5,119 bases of DNA from JBJXGE01 sp046154185 (lineage in GTDB: Bacteria > Planctomycetota > UBA8108 > UBA1146 > JAJFFE01). The DNA lies in assembly GCA_046154185.1 (NCBI GenBank), contig JBJXGE010000065.1:1-5119 (forward strand). Reading direction: 5' to 3'. Position 1 is the first letter of the stretch, and every line of letters begins with the position of its first letter. Below are positions 4,297 to 5,119 of this stretch, piece by piece. Both the position numbers and the translations under genes were made by a program. Under the pieces are notes generated by a model. That model was not told the DNA's origin, did not search any database, and saw nothing but the letters and a program-made list of their open reading frames with translations.

Positions 4297-5119
4297 ATGC
4301 CGATACTCGTTCAAAAATTCGGCGGGACCAGCGTCGCCGACGCCGCCCGCATTCATCTCGCCGCTCGCCGCGCGATCCGCGCCAAGCTCAGCGGCCGTCA
4401 GGTCGTGCTCGTCGTTTCCGCGATGGGCCACACCACCGACCATTTGATCGATCTCGCCAACCAGGTCTCGCGCAAGCCGAGCCGTCGCGAGATGGACATG
4501 CTCATCTCCACCGGCGAGCAGGTCAGCATCGCGCTGATGGCGATGGCGATTCACGAAGCCGGGCACGAAGCGGTCAGCATGACCGGTGCGCAGGCGGGGA
4601 TGCTCACCGACAGCGCGCATACGCGGGCGCGGATTCGCTCGATCGACGCCAGGCGGCTGAAAGAGCCGCTCGATCAGGGGAAAATCGTGATCGTCGCCGG
4701 CTTTCAGGGCGTGGATAGCGATTTCAACATCACCACGCTCGGGCGCGGCGGCAGCGACACGACCGCAGTCGCGCTGGCGGCGGCGCTGCAAGCCGAGGTG
4801 TGCGAGATCTTCACCGACGTGGACGGCATCTATACGACCGATCCGCGGATCGTGCCCGAGGCGCGGAAGATCGGCCAGATCAGTTATGAAGAGATGCTCG
4901 AACTCGCCAGCGCGGGGGCGGGCGTGATGCATGGCCGATCGATCGAGATCGGCAAAAAGTTCGGCGTGCCGATTCATGTGCGCAGCAGCTTTAGCGATAC
5001 AGCGGGGACCATGATCATGAGCCAGACTGCGGGAATGGAAGATGTCGTCGTACGGGCGGCGAGCATCAAGCGCGACGTGGCGCGGGTGACGCTGGTGGGC
5101 ATGCCGCCGGCCAAGGGGC
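4297..5119 (+). CDS. lysC: Aspartate kinase, N-terminal 274 residues (cut by the window edge)
   Basis: Phosphorylates L-aspartate with ATP to 4-phospho-L-aspartate, the first step toward lysine, diaminopimelate, threonine and methionine; cytoplasmic. The sequence opens MPILVQKFGGTSV, with the family's KFGGTS signature at residues 7-12. Further hallmarks are VVSAMGHTTD, STGEQVS, MTGAQAG, VIVAGFQGV, TLGRGGSDTTAVALA (residues 147-161), FTDVDGIYTTDPR and VPIHVRSSFSD. The catalytic kinase domain is thus complete to about residue 238. The reading then enters the first regulatory ACT domain (DVVVRAASIKRDVARVTLVGMP) before the window ends. Full-length lysC-type enzymes run to about 400 residues, so about a third is missing. 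The GC-rich codon use resembles a resident chromosomal gene, unlike the toxin and immunity region. The Met codons at 239, 241 and 247 sit at the domain junction. The symbol ask would be equally valid. Confidence 0.95.
   Translation, partial: MPILVQKFGGTSVADAARIHLAARRAIRAKLSGRQVVLVVSAMGHTTDHLIDLANQVSRKPSRREMDMLISTGEQVSIALMAMAIHEAGHEAVSMTGAQAGMLTDSAHTRARIRSIDARRLKEPLDQGKIVIVAGFQGVDSDFNITTLGRGGSDTTAVALAAALQAEVCEIFTDVDGIYTTDPRIVPEARKIGQISYEEMLELASAGAGVMHGRSIEIGKKFGVPIHVRSSFSDTAGTMIMSQTAGMEDVVVRAASIKRDVARVTLVGMPPAKG

Noticed and set aside
4144..4977. Minus-strand open frame of 277 codons opposite lysC
   Set aside because: It is antisense to an unmistakable aspartate kinase, rich in Arg, Ala and His, and resembles no family. 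Such frames are common opposite GC-rich genes.

Overview
This is a GC-rich bacterial window with three parts: a repeat-rich region without a clear gene (1-707), a polymorphic-toxin locus built on RHS sequence (708-4143), and the start of an aspartate kinase gene that runs off the right edge (4297-5119). The RHS core style, the aspartate kinase sequence and the intergenic palindromes with TGGAA-type loops suggest a planctomycete-like organism. That is an impression from memory, not a search result.

Region 1-707 has no convincing gene. From 184 to 321 it holds six short perfect palindromes placed end to end. Their arm sequences differ but the arms of each unit match each other, and most loops are GGA-like. 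Next come a small hairpin (367-387), a 7-bp tandem repeat (382-412) and a 15-bp inverted repeat (460-474).

Region 708-3609 looks like an RHS 'tip' cassette. It holds the last part of an RHS core, an acidic spacer, a Hint self-cleavage domain (C298 to H506-N507) and a 99-residue C-terminal domain that I read as a possible GIY-YIG/URI-like nuclease toxin. Forty bases downstream, behind a strong Shine-Dalgarno, lies an unrecognised 327-residue protein in the position of an immunity protein. Its last 36 or so residues read as an RHS repeat, so it appears to have been fused to RHS sequence.

Region 3499-4143 is a second, broken RHS core. About 490 bp of it directly repeats the core of the first gene (roughly 93% identical over the longest stretch). 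It is frameshifted, and part of it has been replaced by a palindrome of the same type as those at 184-321. The two core copies therefore flank the spacer, Hint, toxin and immunity segments. This is what tip replacement by recombination, or a stored orphan toxin cassette, would leave. The upstream RHS shell needed for delivery is absent, so the toxin may be an orphan.

Region 4144-5119 has a short leader with two mutually exclusive hairpins, followed by lysC/ask, a housekeeping gene of the aspartate amino-acid pathway that marks the chromosomal edge of the accessory segment.
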